A stretch of 64,000 bases of DNA from Roseateles toxinivorans (lineage in GTDB: Bacteria; Pseudomonadota; Gammaproteobacteria; Burkholderiales; Burkholderiaceae_C). Shown piece after piece: positions 14,014 through 21,826 of this stretch. Under the pieces are notes generated by a model. It was not told the DNA's origin, searched no databases, and saw nothing but the letters and a program-made list of their open reading frames with translations. The DNA lies in the NCBI RefSeq assembly GCF_004362525.1, contig NZ_SNXS01000002.1, positions 930,001 through 994,000 on the forward strand. The letters run 5' to 3'. The first letter of the stretch is position 1; each line of letters starts with the position of its first letter. A program made the position numbers and the translations under genes.

Positions 14014-16002
14014 GTGACCGAGCCCCTGCACCTCAGACCCGAGACCATCCCCGGCGTGGGTGAGCTGGGGCTGCTGGGCGGCGGCGGCCTGCCGCTGCTG
14101 CGGGCGCTGCTTGACGCCATTCCCGCCCGGGTGGTGGTGCTGGACGCCTGCGAATGCCTGGTCTATGCGAATGACGAGTTCTTTGCCTTCACCGGCCTGC
14201 ACCCCAAGCAGGTGCTGGGCCAGGCGATAGGGCGGGTGATCGGGCCCGATGCCTATGCTGGCTATGCGCCCTTGCGCGAGCGGCTGAAGCTGGGGGCGCC
14301 GGTCAGCTGGGAGGGCTGGGTCACCCTGGCCGGGCGCGGTCGACGCTATATGCGCGAGCAGCTGATTCCCTGCGGTCCGGCCCATGCGCCGATGGACGCC
14401 ACCATCGTCATCAGCCTGGACTGGACGGCGCTGAAGCAGCGCGAGGCCGAACTGTCGGCCAAGGTGCAGGAGCTGGAGACCACCGAGGCGCTGAAGTCGT
14501 CCATCGTCGACCATGCCTTGGCCGCCATCGTCTCCACCGATGCGGCGGGCCGGGTGGTCGAGTTCAACCCGGCGGCCGAGACGATGTTCGGCGTCTCTCG
14601 TGAGCAGACCCTGGGCCGACCGGTGGCTGAGGTGATCATCCCCATGCAGCACCGTCAGGCCCATGAGGCCGGCATGCGCCGGGTGACCGAGGGCGGGGCG
14701 CCGCGGCTGCTCGGGCGGCGGGTCGAAATGACAGCGCTGCGTGCCAATGGAGGCGAGTTCCCGGTCGAGATGGTGCTGTGGCGCACCATGGTCGGCGGCC
14801 AGACCTTCTACACCGCCTCGATGTTCGATCTGACCGAGAGGCGCGACGCCCAGGCCGAGATCGAGCGCCAGCGCGACGCGCTTCGTCAGAACGAAAAGCT
14901 CACCGCCATGGGCAGCCTGCTGGCTGGCGTGGCCCATGAGCTGAACAACCCGCTGGCCATCGTCATGGGCCGTGCCAGCCTGCTGGAGGAGAAGCTGGTC
15001 AACACCCCCGCCGCCGCCGATGCGCTGCGCATCCGCGAGGCCGCCGAGCGCTGCGGCCGCATCGTCCGCGCCTTCCTGAACATGGCCCGCCAGCGCCCCA
15101 GCCTGCGCAGCCCGGTGCTGCTCAACGACCTGGTGCAGGCCGCCACCGACATGCTGCAGTACGCGCTGCGCAGCCACGACATCACGCTGCAGCTGGAGCT
15201 GACCCCGGGGCTGCCCGAGATCCATGCCGACCCGGACCAGGTCGGCCAGATCGTGCTCAATCTGCTCGTCAATGCCCAGCAGGCGCTGATGGCGGTGGAC
15301 GGGGTGCGGCGCCTCAGCGTCGGCACCGGCCTGGAGCAGCGCCGCAGCGACCGCGAACCGCGCCTGTGGCTGCGCGTGCGCGACAACGGTGCCGGCGTGC
15401 CGCCCGAGCTGCGCGAGCAGATCTTCGCCCCCTTCTTCACCACCAAGGCCGAGGGGGTGGGCACCGGCATGGGCCTGGCGGTGTCGCGCTCGATCGCCCA
15501 ATCGCACGGCGGCAGCCTGCTGCTGGAGGAGGGCCCCGGCGGCGCCTCCTTCCGCCTCAGCCTGCCGCTCAGCGGCGAGGCAGGCCCGCCCTCGGCCGCG
15601 GCGCCGCTTGATGCCCTGGACAGCGCCGGCGCGGCGCGCCTGCTGGTTGTCGATGACGAGGGCCAGATCGCCGAGCTGATGCGCGATTTCCTGTGCAGCG
15701 CCGGCTACGAGGTGGCGGTGGCCGAATCGGGCTCGGTGGCCCTGGCCATGCTGGGCGAGACCCGCTTTGACGCCATCGTGTCCGATCTGCGCATGCCCGA
15801 TATCGATGGCGCCGCGCTGTGGCGGGCCGTGCGCCAGCATGACCCGGCCCTGGCCCGGCGCATGCTGTTCGTCACCGGCGACACCCTGTCGCCCAGCGCC
15901 CGGGTGTTCCTGGACCAGTCGCGCTGCGCCGGCCTGGACAAGCCCTTCACCAAGGCCGAGTTGCTGCGCGCGGTGCAGGAGCTGCTGGCGGGGCCGGCCT
16001 GA
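14014..16002 (+). CDS. Hybrid PAS sensor histidine kinase with receiver domain
   Basis: A 662-residue cytoplasmic sensor starting at GTG 14014 with GGAG 8 nt upstream. PAS 1 is at about 30-140 and PAS 2 at about 165-285. The DHp helix has VAHELNNPLAIVMGR (phospho-His near 309), and the CA domain follows with N box QIVLNLLVNAQQAL and G boxes DNGAGVPP and GTGMGLAVS. A C-terminal receiver (about 540-655) has phospho-Asp in IVSDLRMPDIDG. No membrane helix, so the signal is intracellular. It directly precedes the secretion operon but is separated by 165 bp. The output partner is not in the window. Confidence 0.92.
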   Translation: MTEPLHLRPETIPGVGELGLLGGGGLPLLRALLDAIPARVVVLDACECLVYANDEFFAFTGLHPKQVLGQAIGRVIGPDAYAGYAPLRERLKLGAPVSWEGWVTLAGRGRRYMREQLIPCGPAHAPMDATIVISLDWTALKQREAELSAKVQELETTEALKSSIVDHALAAIVSTDAAGRVVEFNPAAETMFGVSREQTLGRPVAEVIIPMQHRQAHEAGMRRVTEGGAPRLLGRRVEMTALRANGGEFPVEMVLWRTMVGGQTFYTASMFDLTERRDAQAEIERQRDALRQNEKLTAMGSLLAGVAHELNNPLAIVMGRASLLEEKLVNTPAAADALRIREAAERCGRIVRAFLNMARQRPSLRSPVLLNDLVQAATDMLQYALRSHDITLQLELTPGLPEIHADPDQVGQIVLNLLVNAQQALMAVDGVRRLSVGTGLEQRRSDREPRLWLRVRDNGAGVPPELREQIFAPFFTTKAEGVGTGMGLAVSRSIAQSHGGSLLLEEGPGGASFRLSLPLSGEAGPPSAAAPLDALDSAGAARLLVVDDEGQIAELMRDFLCSAGYEVAVAESGSVALAMLGETRFDAIVSDLRMPDIDGAALWRAVRQHDPALARRMLFVTGDTLSPSARVFLDQSRCAGLDKPFTKAELLRAVQELLAGPA

Positions 16003-16167
16003 GGCCCCCCGGCCTACAATCGTCCGAAGGCTTGGCCGAGCCCCCACCCGTTCGCGGGGTGCCCCGGTCAAGCCCGTATTGAACTTGTCATCATCTGCTG
16101 CAATAGTGCGCGGTTCGGGTGTCGCGCCGCAGGCGTGCACCGCCTTGTTGAGATCGAAGGTGCCGGT

Positions 16168-16608
16168 TTGAATCCAATGCTGTCTGTTGGCCGTGCGTCG
16201 CGCACCTCGGTGCGCGGCTTTACCCTGCTTGAGCTGCTGGTGGTGATGGTCATCATCGGCCTGCTGGCGGGCTATGTCGGCCCCAAGTTCTTCGGCCAGA
16301 TCGGCAAGTCCGAGGTCAAGGCCGCCAAGGCGCAGATCGACGGCCTGCAGAAGGCGCTGGACCAGTACCGCATCGACATGGGCCGCTACCCGAGCACCGA
16401 GCAGGGCCTGGCCGTGCTGGTCACCAAGCCCTCGGACGAGCCGCGCTGGGCCGGCCCCTATCTGAGCAAGGCCGTGCCCAAGGACCCCTGGCAGCACGAA
16501 TTCCAGTACCGCTCGCCGGGCGAGCATGGCGAGTACGACCTGCTGTCCTTCGGCAAGGACGGCCGTCCCGGCGGTGAAGGCGAAGATGCCGACCTGGTCA
16601 GTTGGTGA
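16168..16608 (+). CDS. gspG: Major pseudopilin, GspG family
   Basis: Has the class III prepilin site RG|FTLLELLVVMVIIGLLAG followed by the major pseudopilin body (YRIDMGRYPSTEQGLAVLVTKP, then GPYLSKAVPKDPW, then EYDLLSFGKDG). The GP-D-P-W and FGxDG segments hold the calcium site typical of GspG. GspG subunits polymerise into the periplasmic pseudopilus. Start uncertain: TTG 16168 has GAAGG 7 nt upstream, ATG 16177 has none close, and GTG 16135 is also open. First gene of a nine-gene operon. Confidence 0.92.
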   Translation: MNPMLSVGRASRTSVRGFTLLELLVVMVIIGLLAGYVGPKFFGQIGKSEVKAAKAQIDGLQKALDQYRIDMGRYPSTEQGLAVLVTKPSDEPRWAGPYLSKAVPKDPWQHEFQYRSPGEHGEYDLLSFGKDGRPGGEGEDADLVSW

Positions 16609-16629
16609 GCCGGCTCCCGGCACCAGGCG

Positions 16630-17841
16630 ATGCCTGACTTCCTGATTCGCGTCTTCGACCCCGTGCATGGGGTGCAGCAGAGCCGCATCAGCGCGCCCGA
16701 CCGCCACGCGGTGGCCGCGCAGCTGGGTGTGGCGCCACAGCGCATTTTGAGCGTCCAAGAGGTGGGTGCGGCGGCGACGGGCGGCCTGAAGCTGTGGCCG
16801 GCCGCACGCGGCACCAAACGCTTTCCGCTGCAGCTGTTCAGCCAGGAGCTTGCTGTGCTGCTGGACGCCGGCATTGCCCTGCTCGAAGCCTTGAGCACGC
16901 TGCGCGAGAAGGAGTCACGCACCGATGTGCAGCAGGCACTGGACGCGGTGATCGCGATGGTGCGCGAGGGGCGGGCCCTGTCGGTGGCGATGCAGGCCCA
17001 GCCGGCGGTGTTCGACGAGCTGGTCTGCGCCATCGTCGCGGCCAATGAGCGCACCGGCCAGCTGGCCCTGGCGCTGAGCCAGCATGCCAAATACCTGGCC
17101 TGGGTCGAGGCGTTGCGCTCGCGGCTGGTGGCGGCCTGCGTCTATCCGCTGCTGCTGCTGATCGTGGGCGGTGCGGTGATCATGTTTTTGCTGCTGTTCG
17201 TGCTGCCGCGCTTTGCCGGCATCCTCGACGGCCTGGGAGACAAGCTGCCCTGGGCCTCGCAGGTGCTGATCAGCTTCGGCCGCGTGGCAGGCGAGCATCC
17301 GGGCCTGGCGCTGGGCGGGGCGGCGATGCTGGTGTTCGCCGGCGTGGTCGTGTGGCGCCATCCGTCGACGCATCAGGCCTTGATCCACTGGGCCTGGCGC
17401 ATGCCGGGCCTGGGCCCGCGGCTGCGCGTGTTGGCGCTGGCTCGGCTGTACCGCAGCCTGGGCATGCTCTTGGCCTCGGGCGTACCTGCGCTGGCCGCGC
17501 TGCGCATCGTGCGCGGCGTGGTCGCCCCGCCCTGGCGTGCGCCGGTTGCTGCGGCCGCCGACATGGTGGCCCAGGGCGAGCGGCTGTCCGCCGCCTTCGA
17601 GGCGCAAGACCTGGCCACGCCGGTGGCGCGGCGCATGCTGCGCGTCGGCGAGCGCAGCGGCGAGCTGGCGGCGATGCTGGAGCGGGCCGCCGCCTTCCAT
17701 GACGAGGAGGCGGTGCGCCTGACCGAGCTGCTGACCCGCGCCATCAACCCCATCCTGATGCTGATCATGGGGGTCGTCATCGGCGGCATCATCGTGCTGA
17801 TGTACCTACCGATCTTCCAGCTGGTGGAGCAAGTCCAATGA
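16630..17841 (+). CDS. gspF: Type II secretion inner-membrane platform protein GspF
   Basis: A 403-residue protein with two cytoplasmic T2SS-F domains (about 65-190 and 270-390) and three membrane segments (about 168-195, 220-240, 375-400). The motif FSQELAVLLDAGIALLEAL is the standard first-domain signature and the second repeat has LGMLLASGVPALAALRI. It forms the platform coupled to the GspE ATPase. Starts 21 nt after gspG and overlaps gspE by 4 nt. Full length for the family. Confidence 0.94.
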   Translation: MPDFLIRVFDPVHGVQQSRISAPDRHAVAAQLGVAPQRILSVQEVGAAATGGLKLWPAARGTKRFPLQLFSQELAVLLDAGIALLEALSTLREKESRTDVQQALDAVIAMVREGRALSVAMQAQPAVFDELVCAIVAANERTGQLALALSQHAKYLAWVEALRSRLVAACVYPLLLLIVGGAVIMFLLLFVLPRFAGILDGLGDKLPWASQVLISFGRVAGEHPGLALGGAAMLVFAGVVVWRHPSTHQALIHWAWRMPGLGPRLRVLALARLYRSLGMLLASGVPALAALRIVRGVVAPPWRAPVAAAADMVAQGERLSAAFEAQDLATPVARRMLRVGERSGELAAMLERAAAFHDEEAVRLTELLTRAINPILMLIMGVVIGGIIVLMYLPIFQLVEQVQ

Positions 17842-19382
17842 CCGACGCAGCACTTGACAGCACCGCCCTGTCCAGCTGGCTGCCGGCCGAATCCGGCCCC
17901 TGGCACCTGGACTTCGAGCGCTGGCCACAGGCCCAGGCGCTGCGCTGGCGCGCGGTGCTGGCGGCGGGCGCCAAGAGCGGGCCCATGCTGCTGGCCGACC
18001 GCGAGCCGGATCTGATGCTGCTGCAAAGCGTCGAGTCGCGGCTGCTGTGCCCGGTGCGCTGGTTGCGCGTCGATGCCGCGGCGCTGGAGCACTGGCTGGG
18101 CGCGGGCGAGGCGGACTTCCGCGCGCTGTCGGGCCTGGAGGAGTCTCTCGCCCAGAACGGCGGCATCAACAATGTCGATGACCTGTCGGCGCGCTCTTTA
18201 AGCGAGCAGGCCAATCCGGTCATGCGGCTGCTCGATGCGACCTTGTACGACGCGCTGCAGGACGGCGCCAGCGACATCCACATCGAATGCACGGCCCGCG
18301 GCGCGGTGATACGTTTCCGCGTCGACGGCGTGATGTCCATGGTGCGCAGCGTCGATGGCATTCCGGTGGCGGAGCAGCTGGTGTCGCGTCTGAAGGTGAT
18401 GGCCGAGCTGGACATCGGCGAGCGCCGCCTGCCGCAGGATGGTCGCTTCAAGCTGCGTGTGCAGGGCCGCGAGGTGGACTTCCGCCTGTCCATCATGCCC
18501 AGCGTGTTCGGCGAAGACGCCGTCGTGCGCGTGCTGGACCGGGCCAATATCGAGCAGGAGCATGGCCAGCTGACCCTGGATGCGCTGGGCTTCGATGCCT
18601 CCGAGCGCGCCGCCGTGCGAGCCCTTGCGCGCCAGCCGCACGGCATGCTGCTGGTCACCGGGCCGACCGGCAGCGGCAAGACGACAACGCTTTACGCGAC
18701 GCTGTCCGAGATCCACACCGGCCAGGACAAGATCATCACCATCGAAGACCCGGTCGAGTACCAGCTGCCCGGCGTGGTGCAGATACCGGTCAACGAGAAG
18801 AAGGGCCTGACCTTCTCGCGCGGCCTGCGCTCCATCCTGCGCCACGACCCGGACCGCGTGATGGTCGGCGAGATCCGCGATCCCGAGACGGCGCAGATCG
18901 CGGTGCAGGCGGCGCTGACGGGCCATCTGGTGTTCAGCACCGTCCACGCCAACAACGCCTTCGACGTGATCGGCCGCTTCATGCACATGGGGCTGGACCT
19001 GTACAACGTGGTCTCGGCGCTGAATGCGGTGCTGGCCCAGCGCCTGCTGCGGCTGAACTGCAGCCATTGCGCCAAGCCTTTTCTGCCCGAGCCCGAGGTG
19101 CTGGCGGCCCACGGCCTGAAGCCGGGCGAGGGCCTATTCAAGAAGGGTGACGGCTGCGGCCATTGCCGCGGCACCGGCTACAAGGGCCGGCGCGCGGTGG
19201 CCGAGCTGCTGAAGCTGGATGATGGCCTGCGCGACCTGATTGCGGCGCGGGCGCCGATGTCGCAGATCAAGGAGGCGGCGCGCTCGCGCGGCATGCGCTC
19301 GCTGCGCAGCGTGGCGCTGGCGGCCGTCTGCCGCGGTGAAACGACTTTTGAAGAGCTGGATCGGGTGACCCTGGATGACTGA
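17838..19382 (+). CDS. gspE: Type II secretion ATPase GspE
   Basis: A 514-residue hexameric ATPase. An N-terminal region of about 130 residues is followed by the N2 domain (DGASDIHIE, RVDG) and the RecA-like core. Walker A is GPTGSGKTTTLY at about 275-286, the Asp box TIEDPVEY, and Walker B ILRHDPDRVMVGEIRDPETA. The His box is GHLVFSTVHANNA, and two Cys pairs (LNCSHC and CGHC) form the zinc-binding C-terminal insertion. It powers pseudopilus assembly. Overlaps gspF by 4 nt and the next gene by 8 nt. Confidence 0.95.
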   Translation: MTDAALDSTALSSWLPAESGPWHLDFERWPQAQALRWRAVLAAGAKSGPMLLADREPDLMLLQSVESRLLCPVRWLRVDAAALEHWLGAGEADFRALSGLEESLAQNGGINNVDDLSARSLSEQANPVMRLLDATLYDALQDGASDIHIECTARGAVIRFRVDGVMSMVRSVDGIPVAEQLVSRLKVMAELDIGERRLPQDGRFKLRVQGREVDFRLSIMPSVFGEDAVVRVLDRANIEQEHGQLTLDALGFDASERAAVRALARQPHGMLLVTGPTGSGKTTTLYATLSEIHTGQDKIITIEDPVEYQLPGVVQIPVNEKKGLTFSRGLRSILRHDPDRVMVGEIRDPETAQIAVQAALTGHLVFSTVHANNAFDVIGRFMHMGLDLYNVVSALNAVLAQRLLRLNCSHCAKPFLPEPEVLAAHGLKPGEGLFKKGDGCGHCRGTGYKGRRAVAELLKLDDGLRDLIAARAPMSQIKEAARSRGMRSLRSVALAAVCRGETTFEELDRVTLDD

Positions 19383-20757
19383 GCTGGCCACCACCTCCAC
19401 TGTCGGCAGCGCCTTGCGGCGGCTGCGCGCGCGCTGGGCCCGGCCGCAGACGCTGTGGCTGCAGGCCGATGGCGTGCGAGAGCTTCGGCCCGATGGCGCG
19501 ACCGCCGTGCAGCCCTGGAGCAGCTGGTGCCAGGCCCATGCGGGCGGCGCGGCGCAGGTCTGGGTCAGCGGCGCGCTGCTGCACCATCTGGTCGCCGAGG
19601 CCGGCATGCCTTTGGAGGACGACGCGGCGCTGAACGCTTACGCCAGCCAACTGCTGAGTCACTACTTCGGCGCCGCCGCCCAGCGCTGGGCGCTGGCGCC
19701 CTGGCGCTCCGGTGAGCGCGGCGGTGCCTGCGCGCTGCAGGGTGCCGATCTGGCCCAGTTGCAGGCGGCAGCGCTTGCCCACGGCGTCGATCTGCGCAGC
19801 CTGCGCCCGGCCTGGAGCGTGGCCCTGGCCGCGCTGCAGGCCAGTGAGCCCGACTGGGCGCGTGCGCCGCAGGCGGCGCTGGCCTTCGTCGAGGGTCAGC
19901 TGGTGACCTGGGTGGGCCTGCAGCAGGGCCGGTGCGTGACGCTGCGCCATGCCCGGTTGGCCGAGGCAACGCTGGAGTCGCTGGGCGAGGCGCTGAACCA
20001 TTTGCGCGCCGAGCGGGTCTTGGGCGCTGCCGTCGAAACGCTGGTGCTGGGCTATGGCCTGGCCACGGCGGCCACCCCGGTCTGGCCTGGCGTGCGCGTG
20101 CTGGGTCGTCTGGACGGCGATGCGCCGACCCTGGCGCAGCTGAGCCCGCCGGCCAAGGCCGCCGGCGCGAACCTGCCTCAGCCCGATTTCCTGGCCACCG
20201 GCCCACGCGGCAGCCCGCTGGGCTGGGCGCTGGCCGCCACCGGCCTGCTGGTGCTGCTGACCGCCGCCTGGTCGGCCTGGGAGAGCCATGCCGCCCGCGA
20301 CGCAGCCCAGCAGGAGCTGGCCCAGCTGCAGAACCGTGCCCGTGGCCGCCCGGCCGCTGTGGCAGCGCCGGTGGCGCGCAACAGCGCCCAGGCGGGCTCG
20401 CAACAACAGGCGCAGCTGCAGGCCCAGCAGGAGGCCACCCGCGCCGCCCGCGAGGTCGCCGGCCTGCTGCAGGAACCCTGGGGTCAGATCTTGAGCCAGG
20501 TCGAAGCCGCTGGCGGCAAGCAGGTGCAATGGCTGGGCTTCGACTACACGGCCGTGCGCGCCGAGCTGCGCCTTGAGGGCCTGAGCGCCGACCGCAAGAC
20601 CGCGCTGGATGTGGTGGACCGGCTAAGCGCGCTGCCCGGCTGGCAGGACGTGGTGCTGAGCCGGTTGATGACCGGCGACCAGGGCCTGACTGGCCTGAAG
20701 CTGGATGTCAGTGCCAAGCTGCTGCCCCAAGTCTTGACATCGGAGGCCAAGCCATGA
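19375..20757 (+). CDS. GspL/PilN-like assembly protein
   Basis: A 460-residue protein. An N-terminal cytoplasmic domain of about 270 residues resembles the actin-like GspL cytoplasmic domain. A single membrane helix follows (about 283-302, GWALAATGLLVLLTAAW), then a periplasmic coiled coil rich in Gln/Ala and a ferredoxin-like end (about 370-455). In type II systems GspL anchors GspE to the membrane. Sequence identity to textbook GspL is weak, so the call rests on topology and position between gspE and a GspM-like gene. Overlaps both neighbours. Confidence 0.75.
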   Translation: MTELATTSTVGSALRRLRARWARPQTLWLQADGVRELRPDGATAVQPWSSWCQAHAGGAAQVWVSGALLHHLVAEAGMPLEDDAALNAYASQLLSHYFGAAAQRWALAPWRSGERGGACALQGADLAQLQAAALAHGVDLRSLRPAWSVALAALQASEPDWARAPQAALAFVEGQLVTWVGLQQGRCVTLRHARLAEATLESLGEALNHLRAERVLGAAVETLVLGYGLATAATPVWPGVRVLGRLDGDAPTLAQLSPPAKAAGANLPQPDFLATGPRGSPLGWALAATGLLVLLTAAWSAWESHAARDAAQQELAQLQNRARGRPAAVAAPVARNSAQAGSQQQAQLQAQQEATRAAREVAGLLQEPWGQILSQVEAAGGKQVQWLGFDYTAVRAELRLEGLSADRKTALDVVDRLSALPGWQDVVLSRLMTGDQGLTGLKLDVSAKLLPQVLTSEAKP

Positions 20758-21308
20758 CGCGCGGCGAACTGGTACGCCATCTTCGTCGCTTCGGCCTGCC
20801 CGGCGCCTTCGGCCTGCTGTGCCTGCTGGGCGCGGCCCTGCTGCTGCTGGGCCCGGTGCGCAGCTGGGAGGCACAGGCGACCGCCAGCTTCGCGGATGCC
20901 GATGCGCTGCGCGCCAGGCTGAAGCGCCAGCCGGTGGTGGTCGAGGCGCCGCAGGAAACCCAGCCCCGCCATCTGGTCGCCAGCCTGCCCGAGGTCAGCG
21001 ACCGGCAGGCCCGGCTGGGCGATCTGCTGACCCTGGCGTTGAAGCAGGGCCTGAACAGCAGCCGAACCGAGCACCGCATCACCCGCGACGACAAGCTCGG
21101 CCTGGAACGCCTGCGCATCACCATGCCGGTGCAGGGCACGTATGCCCAGTTGCGCGGTTTCATCGAGCAGGCCCTGCGGCAAGACCCGGCCCTGAGTCTG
21201 GACAGCCTGAAACTGCGCCGCAACAACCCGGCCGCGGCCGAGATCGAGGCCGAGCTGGTCTGGTCGCTGCATGCCCGCTCAGCCGTCGTCGAGGGCCGGC
21301 AGCCATGA
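20754..21308 (+). CDS. GspM/PilO-like assembly protein
   Basis: A 184-residue bitopic protein with a short cytoplasmic start, one membrane helix at about 15-38 (FGLPGAFGLLCLLGAALLLLG), a coiled coil and a periplasmic ferredoxin-like domain (RLRITMPVQGTYAQLRGFIEQAL). That is the build of GspM and PilO, which pair with GspL/PilN. Its ATG overlaps the previous stop (ATGA) and its stop overlaps the next start. Role as alignment complex subunit is inferred from topology and order. Confidence 0.75.
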   Translation: MTRGELVRHLRRFGLPGAFGLLCLLGAALLLLGPVRSWEAQATASFADADALRARLKRQPVVVEAPQETQPRHLVASLPEVSDRQARLGDLLTLALKQGLNSSRTEHRITRDDKLGLERLRITMPVQGTYAQLRGFIEQALRQDPALSLDSLKLRRNNPAAAEIEAELVWSLHARSAVVEGRQP

Positions 21309-21826
21309 AGCCGCGTCAGCTCGCCCTGGGCGCCGGTCTGGCCGCCACCCTCGCCGCCACCGTCTGGCTGGCGATGAGCCCGGAGGAGGAGACGGTGGTC
21401 GCCACCGCCGGTGCACGACGCGACGCTGCACCGCGCGCGGCTGCGGCCAGCACGCCGGCGGCCAAGCCTGCAGCATCCAACTGGCCGATCCGCCTGGTGG
21501 CCCCGCCGCGCGAGGCCTGGGCGCCGCCGACCGATCCGCTGTTCGCCGCCTGGTCACCGCCGCCCCCGCCGCCGCCCCCTCCGGCTCCGCCGCCCCCACC
21601 ACCGCCGCCCCCGCGCGCGCCCAACTTCCCCTATCAGCTGATGGGCCGCATGGAAGAGGGCGGCGTCGCGCAGGCCCTGCTGTCCGGCCCGCTGCGCAGC
21701 TTCGGCGTGCGTGCCGGCGATGTGATCGATGGCCAGTGGCGCGTGGAGCAGGTCGGCGCCACCGGCGTGAAGCTCGTCTGGATACCCGGCGGGCTGCCCC
21801 AAACTCTCAGCTTCAAACCCTCATGA
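21305..21826 (+). CDS. Proline-rich inner-membrane protein of the secretion operon (GspC/PilP position)
   Basis: A 173-residue protein with an N-terminal membrane helix (about 5-24) and an Ala/Pro linker. It then has a striking polyproline tract at about 84-103 (two runs of nine Pro split by Ala-Pro) and a small C-terminal beta domain (about 110-170: YQLMGRMEEGGVAQALLSGP, then FGVRAGDVIDGQWRVEQV). Homology-region-like beta domains after a Pro-rich linker are typical of GspC and PilP, which contact the secretin. No PDZ domain is visible. Lies just before gspD with a 4-nt overlap, in keeping with that role. Confidence 0.7.
   Translation: MKPRQLALGAGLAATLAATVWLAMSPEEETVVATAGARRDAAPRAAAASTPAAKPAASNWPIRLVAPPREAWAPPTDPLFAAWSPPPPPPPPPAPPPPPPPPPRAPNFPYQLMGRMEEGGVAQALLSGPLRSFGVRAGDVIDGQWRVEQVGATGVKLVWIPGGLPQTLSFKPS

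Noticed and set aside
16014-16019. TACAAT as a -10 box for the secretion operon
   Set aside because: No acceptable -35 element at 16-18 bp; the true promoter cannot be fixed by eye.
14011-16758. A 915-codon open frame on the minus strand opposite the histidine kinase and gspG
   Set aside because: A typical high-GC antisense shadow: His/Gln/Ala-rich and without motifs, while the plus strand holds clear domains.
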